A stretch of 6,677 bases of DNA from JAJXYP01 sp035541855 (GTDB taxonomy: Bacteria > Patescibacteriota > Minisyncoccia > UBA6257 > 2-01-FULL-56-20), in the NCBI GenBank assembly GCA_035541855.1, contig DATKMM010000033.1:1-6677 (forward strand), read 5' to 3'. How positions within the stretch are numbered: position 1 is the stretch's first letter; each line of letters begins with the position of its first letter. Below the pieces are notes generated by a model. It was not told the origin of the DNA. It saw only the letters and a program-made list of their open reading frames with translations, and searched no databases. The position numbers and the translations under genes are program-made. This document shows, in pieces, positions 4,692 to 6,677 of this stretch.

Positions 4692-5459
4692 ATGGAGTTC
4701 GCTTATCTTAGTTCCACTGTTGCCATAAAAACCGTTTCCGAGGACGCGAAGAAGGGTGTGTTCGAGATCGAGGGCCTGTTTGCCGGCTACGGCCTCACGA
4801 TCGGGAATGCCCTGCGCCGCGCGCTGTTGTCGTCTTTGCCCGGCGCCGCGGTCACGGAGATCAAGATCAAAGGCGTGCCGCACGAATTTTCGACCCTGCC
4901 CGGCCTGAAGGAGGACATCGTCGAGCTGCTGCTCAATTTCAAGAAGCTTCGTTTCATTTCGCACGTGGACGAACCGCAGGTGCTTTCGCTGAAGGTGAAA
5001 GGCGACCGGACCGTCACGGCGGGCGACATCGAGCTCAACGCGAACGTCGCGCTCATCAACCCGGACGAGGAGCTGGCGCACCTGACCGCGAAGGACGCCG
5101 AGCTTGATATCGAAGTGAAGGTCGAGCGCGGCCTGGGCTACGTCGCGACCGAATCGCGCAAGGGCGAAGGACGGCTGCCGATCGGCGTCATCGCCATCGA
5201 CGCGATCTTCACGCCGGTGGTCCGCGTGAACTACACCGTGGAAGATATGCGCGTCGGCGACCGCACGGACTACAACCGCCTGCGCCTCGAGATCGAGACC
5301 GACGGCACGATCAGCCCGTCCTCGGCGCTCCACAAGGCGGCCAACATCCTGAAGGACCATTTCGAGAAAGTGGCCACGATCGAAGTGCGGGAGTTCGACG
5401 CTCCGAAGACCGAAGAGGAGGGAGCGAAAAAGCGCGGCCGGAAAAAGAAAGAAGCATAA
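4692..5459 (+). CDS. rpoA: RNA polymerase alpha subunit lacking the C-terminal domain
   Basis: 255 residues, against roughly 310-330 in most bacteria. The alpha N-terminal domain is complete: it dimerises and holds beta and beta' during polymerase assembly. Clear blocks are GYGLTIGNALRRALLSSLPG (32-51), GVPHEFSTLPGLKEDIVELL (61-80), VERGLGYV (144-151), LPIGVIAIDAIFTPVVRVNY (162-181) and TDYNRLRLEIETDGTISP (192-209). After the helix SALHKAANILKDHF (211-224) it ends in a charged tail, EEEGAKKRGRKKKEA. The C-terminal domain, with its NLGKKSL-type helix-hairpin-helix that reads UP elements and contacts activators, is absent. It is not lost to a frameshift, because rplQ starts three bases after the TAA. 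The tail's Lys/Arg cluster might bind DNA non-specifically, an inference only. The upstream spacer is AT-rich (TAATTAATAATTAATAAAC) without a Shine-Dalgarno. Confidence 0.95.
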   Translation: MEFAYLSSTVAIKTVSEDAKKGVFEIEGLFAGYGLTIGNALRRALLSSLPGAAVTEIKIKGVPHEFSTLPGLKEDIVELLLNFKKLRFISHVDEPQVLSLKVKGDRTVTAGDIELNANVALINPDEELAHLTAKDAELDIEVKVERGLGYVATESRKGEGRLPIGVIAIDAIFTPVVRVNYTVEDMRVGDRTDYNRLRLEIETDGTISPSSALHKAANILKDHFEKVATIEVREFDAPKTEEEGAKKRGRKKKEA

Positions 5460-5462
5460 ACC

Positions 5463-5816
5463 ATGCGCCACTTAAAGAAAGGCAAAAAATTCCACCGGCT
5501 CCGCGGACAGCGCATCTCGTTCGTGCGCAACCTGGCGAACGACCTGATCCGCGCCGGCAGCATAGAGACCACCGAGGTCCGCGCCAAGGCGGTCCGCCCC
5601 GTTGTGGAGAAGCTCGTCACGTCCGCCAAACGGCAGACGCTCGCCGCGCGCCGGCTCATTTTGAGCCGCGTGCACAACGAGAAGATCGCCGCCAAGCTTT
5701 ACAACGAGCTCGGTCCGCGCTATGCTGAGCGGCGCGGCGGTTATCTCCGGATCACGAAACTGCCGGCGACGCGCAAGCGCGACGGCACCCGCATGGCCAG
5801 GATAGAATTTGTTTAA
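5463..5816 (+). CDS. rplQ: 50S ribosomal protein L17
   Basis: 117 residues, normal for the short bacterial form. L17 lies near the peptide exit tunnel on the large subunit. Signatures: MRHLKKGKKFHRLRGQRISF (1-20), RNLANDLIRAGSIETTEVRA (22-41), VRPVVEKLVTSAKR (44-57) and the C-terminal RRGGYLRITKLPATRKRDG then MARIEFV. It starts three bases after rpoA, the tightest junction apart from rplM-rpsI, so translational coupling with rpoA is likely. No Shine-Dalgarno is seen, although the end of rpoA is A/G-rich (AAAAAGAAAGAAGC). Confidence 0.95.
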   Translation: MRHLKKGKKFHRLRGQRISFVRNLANDLIRAGSIETTEVRAKAVRPVVEKLVTSAKRQTLAARRLILSRVHNEKIAAKLYNELGPRYAERRGGYLRITKLPATRKRDGTRMARIEFV

Positions 5817-5849
5817 TTTCCAATACCTACCAATTTTCAATTTTCCAGC

Positions 5850-6194
5850 ATGGAATACCATATCGACGCAAACAACAAAGTGCTCGGCCGCGTGGCCTCC
5901 GACATCGCCCTGATCCTCCAGGGTAAAAAGAGCGCCTCGTACGAGCGCAACCGCGTGAGCGACGACAAGGTGTACGTGAAGAACGTGCAGGGGATCCGCG
6001 TCACCGGCAACAAAGCGACGCAGAAGGTCTACTACCACCACACGGGCTATGTCGGCCACCTGAAGGAGCTCACGTACGAACAGAAGTTCGGCAAGGACCC
6101 GAAGTCCGTCCTGCGCCAGGCGGTCCGCAAAATGCTCCCGAAGAACTTTTTGAACCAGCAGCGGATCAAGAACCTCATTTTCGTCGAAGAATAA
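5850..6194 (+). CDS. rplM: 50S ribosomal protein L13, short form
   Basis: 114 residues, against about 140 in most bacteria. L13 binds 23S rRNA early in 50S assembly. Family blocks: YHIDANNKVLGRVASDIALI (3-22), LQGKK, VTGNKATQKVYYHHTGYVGH (51-70), LRQAVRKMLPKNFLNQQRIK (88-107). Compared with the usual protein, the N-terminal stretch before the VDA-like strand is some 15 residues shorter, and the C-terminal GPEHPHAAQKP region is missing. The frame stops cleanly one base before rpsI, so this is a true short version, not a broken gene. The 33-base spacer after rplQ is pyrimidine- and A-rich (CAATACCTACCAATTTTCAA) without a Shine-Dalgarno. It pairs with rpsI as in nearly all bacteria. Confidence 0.95.
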   Translation: MEYHIDANNKVLGRVASDIALILQGKKSASYERNRVSDDKVYVKNVQGIRVTGNKATQKVYYHHTGYVGHLKELTYEQKFGKDPKSVLRQAVRKMLPKNFLNQQRIKNLIFVEE

Positions 6195-6195
6195 C

Positions 6196-6603
6196 ATGGC
6201 AACCGCGAAAACCAAGGAACGGTACACCGAGGCGGTCGGCCGGCGCAAGACGGCGGTCGCGCGCGTGCGCATCTCGATTGGCGACGGCAAGGTGTCGGTG
6301 AACGGCAAAACCCCGAAGGAATATTTCACGCTGGCGCGCCTCGTCGCCGCCTCGCTCGCCCCGCTCGAGAGCCTGAAGATCATGAAGGAATACGACGTGA
6401 CGGTGAAGGTATCCGGCGGCGGCATCCACGCCCAGGCGGAGGCCGTCCGCCTCGGCCTCGCCCGCGCCCTCGTCGAAAAGGAACCCGGACGCAAGGCGCT
6501 CCTCCGTGTTTCCGGTTTCCTCACCCGCGACTCCCGCATGGTAGAGCGCAAAAAGTACGGCCTCAAGAAAGCCAGGAGAGCTCCCCAGTGGGCCAAAAGA
6601 TAA
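6196..6603 (+). CDS. rpsI: 30S ribosomal protein S9
   Basis: 135 residues, normal length. S9 sits in the 30S head; its C-terminal tail reaches the P-site tRNA anticodon. Visible landmarks: YTEAVGRRKTAVARVRI (10-26), GKVSVNGKTPKEYF (31-44), VKVSGGGIHAQAEAVRLGLA (70-89), GFLTRDSRMVERKKYGLKKA (107-126) and the tail RRAPQWAKR, with the invariant terminal Lys-Arg that contacts tRNA. It starts one base after the rplM stop, so coupled translation is probable; the preceding GTCGAAGAATAAC is a poor Shine-Dalgarno. It is the last recognisable gene of the operon; a dyad element and a strong hairpin follow. Confidence 0.95.
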   Translation: MATAKTKERYTEAVGRRKTAVARVRISIGDGKVSVNGKTPKEYFTLARLVAASLAPLESLKIMKEYDVTVKVSGGGIHAQAEAVRLGLARALVEKEPGRKALLRVSGFLTRDSRMVERKKYGLKKARRAPQWAKR

Positions 6604-6605
6604 CG

Positions 6606-6638
6606 GTTCACAATCTGAACATTGTTCAGAAGGTGAAC
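6606..6638. promoter_or_regulatory. tandem/nested GTTCA-TGAAC dyad element
   Basis: Two 15-bp palindromic units, GTTCACAATCTGAAC (6606-6620) and GTTCAGAAGGTGAAC (6624-6638), repeat directly at an 18-base period with 12 of 15 identical bases. Together they form one larger dyad: outer arms 6606-6611/6633-6638, inner arms 6614-6620/6624-6630, loop ATT. As DNA it resembles paired operator sites; as RNA it would fold into a long hairpin after rpsI. AAGGTG (6630-6635) lies just before ATG 6639, which could open a further gene. Function unknown. Confidence 0.5.
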
Positions 6639-6645
6639 ATGATGA

Positions 6646-6677
6646 AACAGCTCCGATGCAAGTCGGAGCTGTTCTCT
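6646..6677 (+). terminator. probable terminator hairpin of the operon, cut by the window end
   Basis: A perfect 11-bp stem, AACAGCTCCGA (6646-6656) with TCGGAGCTGTT (6663-6673), has a 6-base loop. CTCT follows and the window ends, so a full T-run cannot be seen. Position (43 bases after the rpsI stop) and stem strength fit the operon terminator. Confidence 0.65.

Noticed and set aside
6615..6629. CTGAACATTGTTCAG as a LexA (SOS) box
   Set aside because: The Bacillus-type LexA box has GAAC-N4-GTTC; here the gap is 3 bases and there is no SOS gene next to it.
1..6677. CRISPR array, tRNA, rRNA or transposase
   Set aside because: No regularly spaced repeats, no cloverleaf or rRNA-like stretch, and no transposase motif seen on either strand.

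Overview
The right-hand 60% of the window (about 2730-6603) is a compact ribosomal-protein/RNA-polymerase alpha operon, all on the + strand: infA, rpmJ, rpsM, rpsK, rpsD, rpoA, rplQ, rplM, rpsI. A consensus sigma70-type promoter (TTGACA-18-TATAAT) lies in front of it and a strong hairpin lies at its far end. Several traits point to a Candidate Phyla Radiation (Patescibacteria), Parcubacteria-like genome with rather high GC. RpoA stops after the assembly domain with no C-terminal DNA-binding domain. L13 is short at both ends. S4 has no N-terminal zinc cysteines. Genes are separated by 1-33 bases and mostly lack Shine-Dalgarno sequences. TGA is a normal stop codon here (at 954 and 1284), so a recoded-TGA lineage is unlikely. 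The lineage call is an inference from protein architecture and would need a placement tree.

The left 2.7 kb is a different kind of DNA: small, poorly conserved genes set in separate transcription units, each with a recognisable Shine-Dalgarno and most with their own promoter and intrinsic terminator. In order: two hairpins in AT-rich sequence (27-101); the 3' remnant of a GloVer-repeat protein (about 142-351) and its terminator (365-401); a gene-poor stretch holding a second terminator (548-575), perhaps the end of a small RNA; a promoter and a two-gene unit (675-956 small membrane protein, 993-1286 hypothetical) with a terminator at 1317-1354; a promoter, a 201-residue membrane-anchored helical protein (1459-2064) and its terminator (2091-2124); and a four-helix membrane protein with an extracytoplasmic CPGC motif (2170-2649) with a terminator at 2682-2714.

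The operon genes act together in translation and transcription: IF-1 in initiation, S13/S11/S4/S9 in the small subunit, L36/L17/L13 in the large subunit, and RpoA as scaffold of RNA polymerase. The left-hand genes have no recognisable joint function. I see no defence system, CRISPR array, transposase, tRNA or rRNA. The points most worth a second look are the missing alpha-CTD, the split between Shine-Dalgarno-led accessory genes and leaderless-looking ribosomal genes, the palindromes sitting on the -35 elements of two promoters, the tandem dyad element after rpsI, and tiny ORFs that end in ATGA overlaps at infA and rpmJ.
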